From Sorghum bicolor (lineage: Eukaryota; Streptophyta; Magnoliopsida; Poales; Poaceae), in the NCBI RefSeq assembly GCF_000003195.3, contig NC_012873.2, positions 50,129,166 through 50,193,165 of the forward strand: a DNA stretch of 64,000 nucleotides. Reading direction: 5' to 3'. Made by a program: the position numbers and the translations under genes. The stretch's first letter is position 1. Each line of letters starts with the position of its first letter. Under the pieces are notes generated by a model. That model ran no database searches. It worked only from the letters and a program-made list of their open reading frames with translations, and was not told the DNA's origin. This document shows, piece by piece, positions 12,065 to 24,781 of the stretch.

Positions 12065-15000
12065 TGTGGCAGAACCACCCTAATTATATGGCCCACATGC
12101 ACTTGACATTGTCTTTAAGACCTCTGACTACTGCACATGAGAGTCATATAACTTGGATAGTCTGTCGGGTGCCCTCGGAGGACCCCAAATCATCCACATT
12201 TTAACTCATACAGGATCAACATTGAGTTACCACAACATTACAACATTTGTTACAAAAATAACTTACATCGGAGTGCAGAAGATTTATAACTCAACTTACA
12301 ACATATGATGGAATATAAATAACTAAATTTCCAAAAGGTGTGTAGAGTAGCGGAAGCATCTTAGGTGAAACTTCTAAGGTAGAAGAGGTGGATAAATCAT
12401 GTCGTGCCCACCGACATGACCTCCATTAGCAGCATAAGTCAGCACCTGCAACAGGGGTTATAAAACCCTGAGTACTGGAGTACTCAACAAGACTTACCCG
12501 GCGGAAAAAGAGGAGAACTTAGGAATGCAGGCTTAGGGTAGACAAGGAGTGGCTGAGCAAGGAGCCAAATTGTTTTGCCAAAAAGCTTACTAATAGTGCA
12601 TCCTTACTTTCAAGTTTTACCCACGACTTCCTCTCCTTAAGAGGTCGAGGAGTTCGAGGACAGTCTATCTAGTTGCTTCTCACAGACAAGTCTGTAAGTT
12701 CCTAGTCCTTAACCAAAGTATTATCTATCCAACGGCCATAGCTTCATGTCACTCTGAGTCCGGGAATTGGGATCCAAACCTCATGCGACATTTTCCCCCT
12801 TTCTCATTTTATCACTTAGTTGCATATTTAACTACGATGAGGGTCGAAGGAATTGAGTCTCCCAATCGGGGAGCAACGACGATTCGAATCGCTTAGCAAT
12901 CCAGCTGGAGTTCCTAACCACCCGACATATGTAGAACCAAATCTTGCATATGTCAACCCAAATCGAGCTCTCCCCAAATTTGACTAGGTTCGCGGCACCC
13001 GAGAGCACAGTACTCCACCATCCTACAGCCGATCTAGATGTTTCCCGGTCATCTCAGATCCGTAAGGTGGGTACACGCTACTCTCGCCATCGCTCCACGC
13101 CCAGTGCGCGAGTAGCTGTTCGCGTCGAGGGATCACAAGACCGGGCTTACCGAGGGCAAGTGGCAAGTACTATAAATTCTCAACCTAGCAGGCCATCAAC
13201 GGACCGATCCTTAATCGACATGGTTGAAGACACTACTTTAAGACTCCATTCTTAAAGCAAGTCCACCGACCGGTCTCAAGTTGAAACATCATTGAACATA
13301 AGTGTATTCCACAACAACCCTTCAAACTTTCTTGTTTGAAAACCTATCTAGTAGCAGGGCTAAGCATCACTACGCAGTTTTAAAATAAAATAGGTGTCAA
13401 GGACAGGATAACAAATATCAAGGTAGTAAATGCAGCAAGTAGGTTAACCCAATTCTCAACTAACTAATGCAGCATTTTCAATTCATAAGTGATAAAAGAT
13501 TTGAAACATTCAAGGAGGGGTTAATGCATCCGGGGCTTGCCTTGGTTGCAGAGCTAAGAGGGACCCTCGGAGACTTCCCAAGTCTCGGATCCTACTTCCT
13601 CAAACGGAGCACCGACCTCGGGGTTGGTTCAACGGTCGCTCCTTCGGTCACGTGCACTATACGCAAAATGATGGATGCTCATGATATGCGTATGACAATT
13701 ATTTGAGAAGGACCAAGTTGAGTACACTTTCCTTCCTGATGCAAGGATGGGTTAAACAGTAATTAAAGTTGTTTATCATTTTAGTGTTTTTACCCAAGAG
13801 GTTGCATCAGTAAATCAAGACTTCTCTTAATTCATAATTATCCTTAATTAACTAATTATTAATCCTTTTTATCTTAATTAATTCTTAATTAAGTATTAAT
13901 GGCAGTAATTAAGCATCAATGCCAAACAATAATTAAATGCCAAAGGTCATTAAGGTTAATGACCTCAGGTCATCACACAATCCTAAAATCACTCAAACCC
14001 TAATTTTGAGAATTTAAATTAATTATCATCTAATTACTCTAGAATTATTATTTAATTACTAATTAAGGGTATAATAATATTTTATTTATGTTCCAAACTT
14101 GAACCTGGGCAAAACCTAGCTTACCAACAGTTGAAAGACATCAAAGGGATACTAGAAAACATCATGGCCATCCCTAAATAAATACCTTTCATGTCTTTAT
14201 TAATTTATTTAGATAAATAGACAAAGTAATAACCATATATCAAAAGTACACAGTAAATTCTGAGAAAACTTCAGCAGTTCATATATGTTCTCCAGAGTGT
14301 ACTGTATAAATTTCATGCCACTTGGATAAGTATAGCAATTTCTATGAAAAAGATAAATTTCCATCACAAGCAAGCATGTAACAGCAAGATAAACAAGAAG
14401 CTCGACATTTTCTACAAACACATAGCTAAATTATGTATCTATATGATATAACAACCTCATATAAAGGCAGAGGAACCATATTTTACATTTATTTATTTTT
14501 AGTTTAATTGTAAACTATTTAATAAGCACTAAACAAGATAAATTAATAACTTAACCATATATCATACACTGAACATGAAACCTTTACTGTAACACTCACA
14601 TAGAATCATGAGAACACCATAAAAATTTCAGGCCCATAGGAGCTACATAGAATTAGATATGAATTTCTCCTTTTTAAACATAATTAAAAGGCATAAATCA
14701 TAACTAATTATTTTACTACAAAACATGGTCAGTTTCATATTTTTAATAAAAACTAGACATCTTAAGGAGCACAAAAAAATTTGGTTCACCAAAATTGGAG
14801 CTACCAAACTCCAGATATAAATTTCCAAAGATTCAACAAAACATCTACAAACAAGTCCTTATAGCACTATTCACCTGAGTCACAGTCTGTGCAATTAGAC
14901 CCCTGGTGAAATTCAAATTGTCGTGCGAAGTCCCTGGTCGCGAATCCAGAGCAGAGGATATTGGACGAAACCTGATTTCCGGCCTGTTGACGTTCGTTGA

Positions 15001-16204
15001 GGGCGAGGGGAAGAGTTGGGGAGCATCAGGGACTCACCACAACTTCGTCAAGCTGCTCAGAAGTGGTGGAGAAGCTCGGAGGAGGGCTGGCCACGGTGGC
15101 GAGGTTGCGGCGGCGTTTCTGCCGACTCCGGGGAAGAAGAGAGCCGGCCAGGGAATTGGAGAGAGTTGAGCATGCTTGAGTGAACGCTATCGCGTCGCAA
15201 GAGGATGGCGGAGCTGCTGGTTCTCGATAGAGAGTGTGGGCGGCGTGTTATGGTGACGACGGCAAAACATGGCGGCGGCAGTTAACAGGAAGAATGGCGG
15301 CTTGGGTTCAGTGGATGAGGATGGCTCCAGTTGAGGTCGAGACAACAAGCAAGCAGTGCAGAGTGCCAGCGCGAGCTCGGCAGCGCCAGGGTGCCGGAGT
15401 TGGCTGTCGGCCATTGGTGGGCGACTGTAGCAGTGCTTATCCCCTCTCTTCAATTTCCAAAATTATTCCCAAAATTCGAATACCACTCAAATTTTTGCCA
15501 AAACAACATTTGTTAAGAATTTTGAGCTCTACAAATCATATTTAGTGACCCAAAGCAAATTTTGAATAGAGAGGGACGAATTTAAGCCAAACAGTTTGAA
15601 ATTCAAAAATTCAATTTGGGGGCAAAACTGGTTTGAATTGGGGCAGAATAGAAATTCTAAAATTACTTTTGATTTTTCTCAACAACTTGAAAAACTCCCA
15701 AAAGAAAAGTTGTTCATTTTGATGAGCCCTACAACTTTTATTTTGATCACTTTTCAAAATTCCAAATAGGTTTTGAATTAGGGATTAAAATTGGAAAAGG
15801 GGACAATTTCTAGAAATCTGTATTTTCAAAATTACTTTCAATTTTGTATTGAAACTTCAAAAACTCAAAACACCAAAGTTGTACACCTTGACAAGATCTA
15901 CAACTTTATTTTTGAACTCATCCTCAAATTTTGCATAGTTTTTAAGTTACACAAAAGGGGGTAAAAACTGGGGTTGAAATTAGGGGTTTTTCTTAGCTGC
16001 CTCCCTACAACCCTCCTTAACTAGGGATTAAACAACCATCACAAGCATCACTTCACAGATAAACACACTTTAATTCTCTAAGCACAATCAACCAAAATAA
16101 ACTTATTTTAAGTTGATGCATAATGATGTGCTTAACAAATATGCTTTGCAATGCTTATGATGACATGATCCAGTTTTAGTGTTCGTAACATCAGGGATGT
16201 TACA
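12065..16204 (-). repeat. 5' LTR of the giant-LTR element (4140 bp)
   Basis: Partner of 6342-10501. It lacks about 20 bp present in the other copy near 9640-9660, and otherwise differs by scattered single bases, which suggests a fairly young insertion. The right end abuts target duplication ccttg at 16205-16209. Confidence 0.92.
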
Positions 16205-16209
16205 CCTTG

Positions 16210-16833
16210 CCATATGATATTTGGTTCAACTCGTGGGTTAACACTTAACCCAAGCACGACCATGCATTTGTTGATCCAATGACTTGAGTGATCCAGTGAT
16301 ATCTCTCTCACTTAGAGAGGGGCAAGTTCCATCTTGATCATCTATGTCTCACAGCATGTTTCCCGACAAACCTGAAGACCACCTTTATAACTACCCTATA
16401 ACGGAATAGCGTTTAATAGTCCCTAAGTAGGTCGTTTCATATCTTGAGAACATACAACAATCTCAGGTCTAAGGACATAATGTACATGATGTATAAAGAG
16501 ATAATAAGAACATCTCATGTTGGGTCAGTCCAATCCCATGACATACATGTGCCCATATTATTAGTTTGACATCTCTATGTCTATGACTTGTGAAACAAAG
16601 TCATCAACTAATACATGTGCTAATCTAATGTTCATGTGTATCCTCACACGAACTCTGATTAGGGACAACTTTAGAATAACCATACAAGTAAAAGTGTTTC
16701 ACAAACAATTCACATAATTGTTAATCAATACAAGTTTGTCTATAATGGATATTCACTGAACTCATAATATATGTCATGGATACAATCGTAATATCATCAT
16801 CTCTATGATTACCTCTAGGGCATATTCCCAATA
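16210..16833 (-). repeat. Angela-like 3' LTR, proximal part
   Basis: Starts at 16833 on the minus strand with TATTGGGAATATGCCC, just after a purine-rich tract (agtgggagac, about 16833-16843 on the minus strand). It continues into 5709-6341 across the inserted element. Confidence 0.75.
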
Positions 16834-16853
16834 GTCTCCCACTGGCACTAGAG

Positions 16854-18717
16854 TTAATCTCTAAGATATCTAATACCCATAGACCTCAAGTGTGCCTCAT
16901 GCTTAGGCTGTGGAAGAGCCTTTGTCAAAGGATCTGCAATATTCAAATCCGTATGTATCTTGCACATCTTAATTTCACCTCGCCTAATGAACTCTCGAAT
17001 GAGGTGAAACTCCCGCAGCACATGTTTATTCTTCTGGTGATTTCTAGGCTCCTTAGCCTGTGCAATCGCCCCTTTGTTGTCACAATGTAGATTCAATGGG
17101 CTCGATGCATTCGGAAACACACCAAGCTCAATGAGGAACCTCCTCATCCAAACACCTTCCTTCGTAGTTTCAGAAGCCGCGATGTACTCGGCCTTTGTTG
17201 TAGAGTCGGTCACTGTCGCCTGCTTGGAACTTTTCCAGCTTACTGCACCACATTTATCATGAACACAAAACCTGATTGAGATTGTGAATCATCTGTGTCA
17301 GTTTGGAAGCTAGCATCGGTGTAACCATTTAGAACGAGATCCTCCTCACCTCCATAGATTAGGAACACATAGTCCTTCTCATGTACTTAATAATGGTTTT
17401 AACAAGTGTCTAGTGACTTTCACCTAGATTATTCTGGTACCTGCTCGCAACACTTAGAGCATATGAGACATCTAGGCGAGTACATATCATGGCATACATG
17501 ATGGAACAAATTGCCGAAGCGTATGGAACCTTACTCATGCGTTTGCGCTCTTCATCTCATGAAGGACACTGCTTATCGCTAAAACGCATACCATGTGACA
17601 TAGGCAAGAACCCTCTTTTAGATTGTTCCATGTTGAACCGTTTCAATACCTTGTCTATATATGTATCTTGGCTTAATCCTATTAGTGTTTTGAACCTATC
17701 TCTATAGATCTTAATGCCCAAAATATATGCTGCTTCTCCTAAATCCTTCATAGAAAAACTATTATTCAGTGAAGTCTTTACTGATTGCAACATTGGAATG
17801 TCATTCCCAATCAATAATATGTCATCCACATATAAGATTAGAAATACAACAGCGCTCCCACTTTCCTTCTTGTAAACACAAGGTTCTTCTTCATTCTAAC
17901 GAAAGCCAAAACCTTTGACCACTTCATCAAAACGAATATTCCAACTCCGAGATGCTTGCTTTAATCCATAAATGAATTTCTTAAGCTTGCATAATTTTCT
18001 AGCATTATTAGAATCAACAAAACCTTCAGGCTGTATCATATACATGTCCTCTTCCAAATTTCCATTTAGAAAGGCTGTTTTAACATCCATCTGCCATATC
18101 TCATAATCAAAATATGCAGCAATTGCTAGAATGATCCGGATAGATTTAAGCATCGCTACTGGCGAGAAAGTCTCGTCGTAGTCAATTCCTTGAACTTGCC
18201 TAAAACCCTTTGTGACAAGTCGAGCTTTATAGATGTGAACATTTCCATCTATATCCTTTTTCTTTTTATAGATCCATATGCACTCTATGGGTCTAACCCT
18301 ATCAGTCAGATCAACCAAGTTCCAAACTTGATTGTCTCCCATGGAATCTATCTCGGATCTCATGGCACTTTGCCATTTCTCAGAATCTGGGTCCATCATT
18401 GCTTCTACATAATTTGCAGGTTCGTCATCGTCTAACAATAACAATTCCCCCCGCAATTCATGAAGTCTTGCTGATCTTCGTGGTTGTGGTGGTGTTTCTA
18501 CTACCACGGGCGTCTCAACTTGTTCTGCTACGTTAGCATCGCTCGTAGAGTCATTCCCAACTAGTTCATCTTGAACTTCTTCACGATAAACCTTCTGTCC
18601 ATTTTTCTCCCCTTTGAGAAACTCTTTCTCTAAGAAAACACCATTTCGAGTAACACACACTTTGCCCTCTGTCCGGTTATAGACATAATACCCTAAAGCT
18701 TCCTTTGGGTATCCCAC
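16854..18717 (-). pseudogene. Copia reverse transcriptase and RNase H, broken
   Basis: Integrase C-terminal tail and reverse transcriptase begin at 18717. The frame includes IYKKKKDIDG, WQMDVKTAFLNG and GLKQASRSWN (about 17935-17965), then a stop. The catalytic YVDD lies at 17821-17832 in LYVDDILLIGND. A further stop follows near 17557, and a linker leads to RNase H (17213-16854) with STTKAEYIA, HCDNKGA and the C-terminal DPLTKALP. It would copy the element's RNA into DNA and degrade the RNA strand. At least two nonsense changes and frame breaks make this copy inactive. Confidence 0.85.
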
Positions 18718-18762
18718 GAAAAAGCACTTGTCTGATTTGGGTGTTAGTTTACCTGATATAAG

Positions 18763-19880
18763 TCATTTGACATAAACTTCACAACTCCAAATTTTTAGAA
18801 AAGACAAATTGGGACACTTACCAGTCCACATCTCATATGGTGTCTTAACTACAGATTTAGATGGTACCCTGTTTAAAGTAAAAGAGGCTGTTTCTAGAGC
18901 GTATCCCCAAAATGATAAAGGTAGGTTCGACTGACTCATCATAGATCGAACGATGTCTAACAAAGTTCGATTACATCGTTCGGACATGCCGTTCCTCTAA
19001 GGCGTTCCAGGTGGCGTAAGTTGTGGAACGATTCCACAACTCTTTAGATGATTGCTAAATTCGTGACTCAAATATTCGCCTCCACGATCAGATCACAAAG
19101 CCTTAATTTTCTTGCCACGTTGATTCTCTACTTCATTCTGAAATTCTTTGAACTTTCCAAATGTTTTAGACTTATGTTTCATTAAGTAGACATATCCATA
19201 TCTACTAAAATCATCAGTGAAAGTTATTAAGTATTGGAATCCGCCTCTAGCTGTCGTGCTCATTGGTCCACATACATCAGTATGTACAAGTTCCATTAAG
19301 TCAGACGCTCTCTTAGGAAAACCTGTGAAAGGTGCCTTGGTCATCTTTCCCAGCAAGCAAGACTCACATGTCTCGTATGATTCAAAATCAAACGAGGTTA
19401 AAAGCCCATCCTCATGGAGCCTCTTCATGCGATTCTCACTTATATGACCCAAACAATAATGGCACAAATAAGTAGGATATAACTCGTTAAGTTGAGGCCT
19501 TTTAGCACTAACATTACAGATAGGTGCATCATCAAGATTTAAAATAAATAACCCATTCACAATGGATGCATAAGCCACAAATATGTCATTCTTAGAGATC
19601 ACAAAACCATTGTCTTTGCTCGCAAATGAATAACCATCCTTCATCAAAACATGAAGGAGACACAATGTTTCGACTTAAACTAGGAACAAAATAACAATTA
19701 TTCAATTCCAAAATAAATCCTGATGGTAGATGAAGTTGCATTGTCCCAACGTTCAACGCAACAACTCTTGCATTATTGCCCATGCGAAAAATCAACTTCT
19801 CCCTTTTTAACGCTTCTACATCTTATCATTCCCTGCATCGTATTGCAAATATGAGCAACCGATCCGGTATCAAATACCCA
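18763..19880 (-). pseudogene. Copia protease and integrase, broken
   Basis: Protease motif VFDTGS sits near 19855-19880, where frame breaks begin (near 19790 and 19660). The integrase zinc-binding region (H...H, CESC, about 19340-19470) and the first catalytic Asp (HTDVCGP, near 19280) are in the frame 19665-19093. The second Asp region (SDRGGEY, near 19075) follows a TGA. The catalytic Glu (SERCNRTLLD, near 18975) follows a TAG. Both stops fit C-to-T changes. Integrase would insert the DNA copy into the genome; this one cannot be made whole. Confidence 0.8.
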
Positions 19881-20801
19881 AGAATTAATGTAAGAGTTAG
19901 CGAGGAAAATATCTGTAACATAAACAACAAGTGTATGAGCAGCGGAAGTACCTTTACGACCGCCATCCTTCTTCAAGGACGCCAAGTACAACTTGCAGTT
20001 TCTCTTCCAGTGACGTTTCCCCTTACAGTGAAAGCACTGAGCATCAACATCTGGGCCAGCCTTAGGTGCAGGTGGGTTTGGCTTATGGATCTCATCCTTA
20101 GCCTTGCCCTTTTTCTTCTTCCAAGCATTGCCCTTCATTCTCTTAAAGTTAGGCTTGTTTTGGACAACCAACACTTGGCTACTGCCTGCACTCTTCTTTA
20201 TGTCAGCCTCTGTTGTTTTTAGCATACCACACAACTCATTCAAGCCCTTCTCCGCCCCATGCATATGATAGTTCGAGATGAAGTTTCCATAACTAGGCGG
20301 AAGAGACGAGAGAATGAAATCAGTAGCCAACTCTTGGCCAATTGGTAAGCCTAGCTTCTCCAACCTCTGAGTGTAACCAACCATCTTGATTATGTGTGGG
20401 CCAACTGCTGCGCCCTCTGCTAGCTTGCAATCAACAAAAGCTTTTGAGACTTGGAACCTTTCAGTTCTAGCCTCAGCTTGGAACATATCATTAAGCGCTA
20501 TGCTAATATCATACATTGCATGATTATTTTCGAACTACATCTGCAGCTCAGGTTCCATACAAGCAAGCATGAGGCAACTCACTTCAAGATCAACATCACA
20601 TGCTTTCTTGTAAGCGTTCTTCTCTGTAGTAGATGCATTATCCTCAGGTGCTTCTGGTAATGGGGTGTCTAGAATCTCTTCTTTTTTCTCAGCCTTGAGA
20701 ACAATTCTCAGGTTGCGGATCCAATCCACATAGTTTGTTCCATTCAACTTATCTTTCTCAAGAATTGAGCGCAAAGTAAATGTTTGATTGGTGGGTGCCA
20801 T
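19881..20801 (-). pseudogene. Copia gag, broken
   Basis: Start at 20801 (MAPTNQTFTLRSILEKDKLNG), a typical Copia gag opening with NYVDWIRNL. A single in-frame TAG at 20537-20535 separates it from the continuation (20516 on), which includes the UBN2-like gag core and a CCHC knuckle CFHCKGKRHWKRNC at about 19993-20034. A Lys-rich segment precedes the knuckle. Gag forms the virus-like particle and packages RNA. Confidence 0.85.
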
Positions 20802-20995
20802 TAATCTACAACAAAAGTAATGCAGAATACTAAGACAACGTATCCAAGACAGTAAATAATATTAAATAAAATCTACTCCCACTAAAATCAATATCCCTCA
20901 ATTGATACTTAGTGATTCAACACCCACAACTAACAAGTATACTAGTGAGCTTTAGCATCACCGCTAGTAGACATGGTAGATCGACAGAATCTGTC
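20802..20995 (-). other. remnant of the Angela-like leader
   Basis: AT-rich untranslated sequence upstream of gag. No primer site or LTR follows. The exact junction with SIRE-like sequence near 20995-21060 cannot be placed by eye. Confidence 0.4.
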
Positions 20996-23425
20996 AGAAA
21001 AGTGATAATTATTGGATTGATCTAGAGTCACTTCAATTGAAAGGTCCTCAAGTTGGAAACATGTTTACAAGTGTTTGAGGCACCTAAGTTTGGTTTTGAA
21101 TTGATCTATAAGCATGACAAGTAATGAGTACAAGGGCATTTGGTTGTGAAATGTACTTGGTGTACACTTTTAGTACTCAAATTGAAGATCAAGATCAAAC
21201 TCAAGATGAAAATGAAGTTTAAGTTCTAGTGACTATTGCAGATCATTTAGTAGAAAGAAAAGGACTTAAACAAGTAGAAAGAAAAGGACTTAAAGAAGGA
21301 TTCATGGTTACTCATCATATTAAGTCCATCACTTGAATCAATCAATCAAAGGCAATTCAAGTGAGTGTTAAGAATGGTTCTTTAGAGAGAGGTCACTTCT
21401 CCCTATGACAGGGGCGTGCCGCCCGAGAAGTGGATAAACCAAGTGTGGTGCTTGGAAGGCTAACATGGAAGTAGTGATCTAAAGGACATTTGAGATACTT
21501 AGTTGAAGCAATCAAAAGGATTGATCAAGAAAGCAAGCAACAACCCAAAAGAGAGCTAGTCATGCTATTTCAAGTGATATTCTTAGTAGTTCTCTCATGC
21601 AAGCAATGGTCAAAAGAAGAAGCAAGTCAACCACAACAAGATAGTGCACTTGATCATAAAGTGGTTTTCATTTCATATGGGTGAAGATTTGATCTATCAA
21701 TTGGCATTTATAATTGGTCTTCACCAAGCTTATAGTTGGACTTCACATTGCTATTTGGAGCTAAGTTGAAATCTTATTGACTATCCTCTACTCCAAGATA
21801 GCAAAGGTATCATTGTAATGTGCATGATCATTTCATCCCTTACTAGTATGCGGTTAGTGCATATAGTACATGCTCTATAGGATCATGCATGACAAATGAA
21901 AAGTTTTAAATTCATAACCTACCACTATTGCTTGAATGATTAGTTGATCTAGTGGTGTGTATATGAGTTTGTTCATGAGCTAGTGAACCCAAGAACTTGA
22001 TCTATTTTGGATTGTTAACAAGTGACAAGTACAACATTGGCAAGATAACCCTTAATGTGAGGTGTGAAAAAGCTTGTCATTGGTTCAAACCAGATTTGGA
22101 AGCTTAGGCAAATCAACATAGTTCAAGTCAACAATTAGAAGCTCATGATGATTAGAGTACAAGAACAAGACAACAATGCAAATGGATATCTAGACTTAAA
22201 ATGTTTCTTCAATTGATATCCTACGAATGGTACTCATGATGGTGATAGCAAATGTTCAAGGTAGCAAACAAGTGGTTCCATATTAGAAGACCTTAATTGG
22301 TAGAAGAATCCCATATGGTATCAGACAAGACACTTCAAATGATATCACATTTGTACATATGGTATCTATCATACAAGAATGTGGTTCCACAAGTGATCCT
22401 CAACTTTAAGTGATCATCAAGCGAAGCAAGTTCCCTCACCAACAAGATTGACAAGTGAATGACCCATGTTATCACATAGGGGGAGTGCCCCAGCAAATGG
22501 TATCAAGGTCAAAGATCCTATGTGGTATCTCAAGAGCAATTCAAGTAATGTCATTCCAACACATATGGTGATGTCCATCAAAAATGCAAGATTCAAGCCT
22601 CAACAGTCTATCCCAATGTCATCCTTTGTCACAATGAGATTCACACTTTTTCAATTGGTATGAAGTGATTTAATTGGTATCACATACCTTTTATGGAAAT
22701 TGATGACAAAGGGGGAGAAGTTGGAACAATGATATGATCATAGGATAAGTTGGACAACAAAAGATATGTTTCAAGAGGAAGAGATCTATGATCATAGGAT
22801 AAGTTGGACAACAAAAGATATGTTTCAAGGGGGAGAGATCTAAGATGGACATAGACAAGGGAGCAACATTAAAAGAAAAGATGATGGATCAAAATTCTTG
22901 GACAAAAGAAAAGCACACAAGTAGGGGGAGCAAGCTCATGAACATTGATTGATTGCATTTGATTTGTGCATATTCATGTGCTTGCTTGCATTGCATAAGT
23001 TTTAAATTTAATATGCATGCTTGTGTGGTGTATGCTAGTTATAGAACTTGATTGATGATATGATAACTAGCATGCATAAGTTGGTAGCTAGACTTGTGTT
23101 CTTCAAGTAAAGACTAGACCCCTGCTTTTAATGTTGATCTCATGGGGTTTCTAGTGTTTTTGTTGTCTAGATACTCATGGTGCTAAGGATGGTGTACATT
23201 GAATGCTTCAAATGCTATCGGACTTGATATCAAGCTACAAAGGTTTATTCTATACACCTTAGCACTTAGTAGGGTTTTGTGGTGCTTATCCAAATCTTGA
23301 CATAGAGCATAAATGTTGGATAAGTAGCATAAAATCCAAATCAAGTTAGCAATTTACACTTGTGTGAAGTGCTATCTTGAAAAAGCTTAATTTCTATATC
23401 TTTGTAGAGTTGTCATCAATTACCA
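20996..23425 (+). other. SIRE-like 3' interior, non-coding
   Basis: About 2.4 kb of AT-rich DNA with several 'gggggag' runs (22481, 22711, 22829, 22925), each resembling a poly-purine tract. No frame longer than 65 codons. The part between RNase H and the 3' LTR is often long and sometimes env-like in SIRE elements; I see no env-like frame here. A short tandem duplication 'agtagaaagaaaaggactta' lies at about 21250-21297. Confidence 0.5.
22735..22842 (+). repeat. 54-bp tandem duplication
   Basis: Two adjacent 54-bp units (22735-22788 and 22789-22842) starting TGATCATAGGATAAG and differing at only a few bases in the 'caagaggaagag'/'caagggggagag' segment. Confidence 0.9.
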
Positions 23426-23438
23426 AAAAGGGGGAGAT
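23426..23438 (+). other. poly-purine tract of the SIRE-like element
   Basis: AAAAGGGGGAGAT directly before the LTR start at 23439. Confidence 0.75.
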
Positions 23439-24289
23439 TGAACGGTCCTTGTTTGGTTTTGGTAATTGAGTGACAACTTAGGGGGACTAATAGTGTTTAT
23501 GTGAGATACACAGGAGATTAGTCCACAGGTGATTATGTGAAGATGGAGGAGCTCATTGCATATGAGACATGACATGGAGTCATGTGACCAAGGTGGAGAA
23601 GATCAAGATGAGGCTTGGCTCGATGGACCGGTTGCAAGAGTGAAGGGCAAGTCGGAGGCTTTGAAGCGAGGGACCGCGTGTGACGGTGAAGCTTGAGCAA
23701 GACTTGGCGCCAATGGACCAAGGCAACGGTGAAGAGCAAGTGAGGTCAAGATCGATGAACCAATACGGTCACTAGATGATATGAAGTGGATCATATCATT
23801 TGGTGATTGGTTGGTGCATGTGTTGCATCAACATTGGAGGAGATGGAATGGAATGGGCAAGGCAAAGGTATAACCTAGGGCATTTCCATTTCACTAGTCA
23901 TAGGTGTGTAGAGAAGTTTATGACTGGATTTAGGATAGATGGCCGTACTATCAAGAGGGGCAAACTTGTTTGCATATCGGTCATCTAGTGCCACTTGAGC
24001 GATCTAACTTTGCATACGTATTAGGATCGAGTGGCGTGGCAAGTTTGAGAGGCTAACTCCTTTTTGAAAATGTTTGTGAAAAGCTAACACACTTGCACTT
24101 TGGTGGTGGACACTTGTTGGTGTAAGCACCCTATGCAAAGGAGGTGGAGTTCCTAGGGTTGAGAGGGGTGTGGGTTCCTCTCTCTCTCCCGTCGAGCTTG
24201 CGAGGTGGGATTCGACGCTTTTGAGAAAATTAAGTGTATATTTTCTATTGCGCCGGTGGGAAATTTGGAGAAGTCACGGGAGTGTTTTC

Positions 24290-24740
24290 TCTCTGAGAAA
24301 CAGTCACCGGACGCACTACGTGGAGGCACCAGACGTTGGCCTTTAGCGTCCGGTGTATTGTCGGGTCTGTCCAGAGTGCACCGGACGCACCGGAGTGAGT
24401 TCGGTGCTTAGGATCCGGTGTGCGGGCGTTTTGGCGAACCTCTCTGCGCATGAGTCCGGTGAACACCAGACGCTCAGGGTGCATCCGGTGGCTCGCGTCT
24501 GGTGACCCTGCGAGTTTGCGGAGCTCTCTGCGCACGGGTCCGGTGTGCACTAGACGCGTCCGGTGTGACGCAGTAGAGCATCCGGTGGTGCTATGCAGGC
24601 GCGCGTGTGCAGTAGCCGTTGGCGGAAACGGTCGAGTTCAAACGGCTAGTGACACGTGGGTGACGCTTGAGCACCGGACGCTGGGAGTTGAGCGCCGGTG
24701 GCTTCCTATGAGCGTCTGGTGCCCTCGTGTTTTGCCCAGT
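24290..24740 (+). promoter_or_regulatory. CCGGACGC-like motif cluster
   Basis: Repeated short words such as accggacgc, gcgtccggtg and atccggtg on both strands, many of them partly palindromic, just upstream of the LTR TATA box. The GC content contrasts sharply with the AT-rich flanks. A role as enhancer or protein-binding array is inference. Confidence 0.5.
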
Positions 24741-24771
24741 GAAGGGGCAATGGCTAGTTTAGCCCTTGAGG

Positions 24772-24781
24772 CTATAAATAG
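24772..24781 (+). promoter_or_regulatory. SIRE-like LTR TATA box
   Basis: CTATAAATAG about 30-45 bp downstream of the CCGGACGC cluster. Confidence 0.6.

Larger units (their letters stand above)
6342..16204 (-). mobile_element. Non-coding element with giant LTRs (LARD-like)
   Basis: Two near-identical direct repeats of 4160 and 4140 bp flank only 1563 bp of interior, and a perfect 5-bp target duplication (ccttg at 6337-6341 and 16205-16209) marks insertion into the Angela-like LTR. LTR ends are TGTAACATCCC...TGCCACA on the minus strand. A tRNA-iMet-type primer site and a purine tract give the orientation. No gag or pol is visible, so this fits the description of large retrotransposon derivatives that must be mobilised in trans. 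A Tekay-like Gypsy origin is a guess from the LTR start and primer type. Confidence 0.9.
5709..20995 (-). mobile_element. Angela/BARE-like Copia element, 5' truncated
   Basis: Minus-strand order: leader, gag with zinc knuckle, protease, integrase, reverse transcriptase, RNase H, poly-purine tract, 3' LTR. The integrase-before-RT order is the Copia order. The LTR start (TATTGGGAATATGCCCTAGAGG on the minus strand) is close to what I know of Angela/BARE LTRs. There is no 5' LTR and no primer site: the interior stops near 20995 against SIRE-like sequence. The 3' LTR is split by the giant-LTR element at 6342-16204. Left and right limits are approximate. Confidence 0.75.

Noticed and set aside
9183..15545. 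GC-rich frames in the giant LTRs (9183-9446, 9511-9841, 14906-15169, 15234-15545)
   Set aside because: Overlapping frames on both strands, broken by an indel between the two copies; typical of a GC-rich LTR segment.
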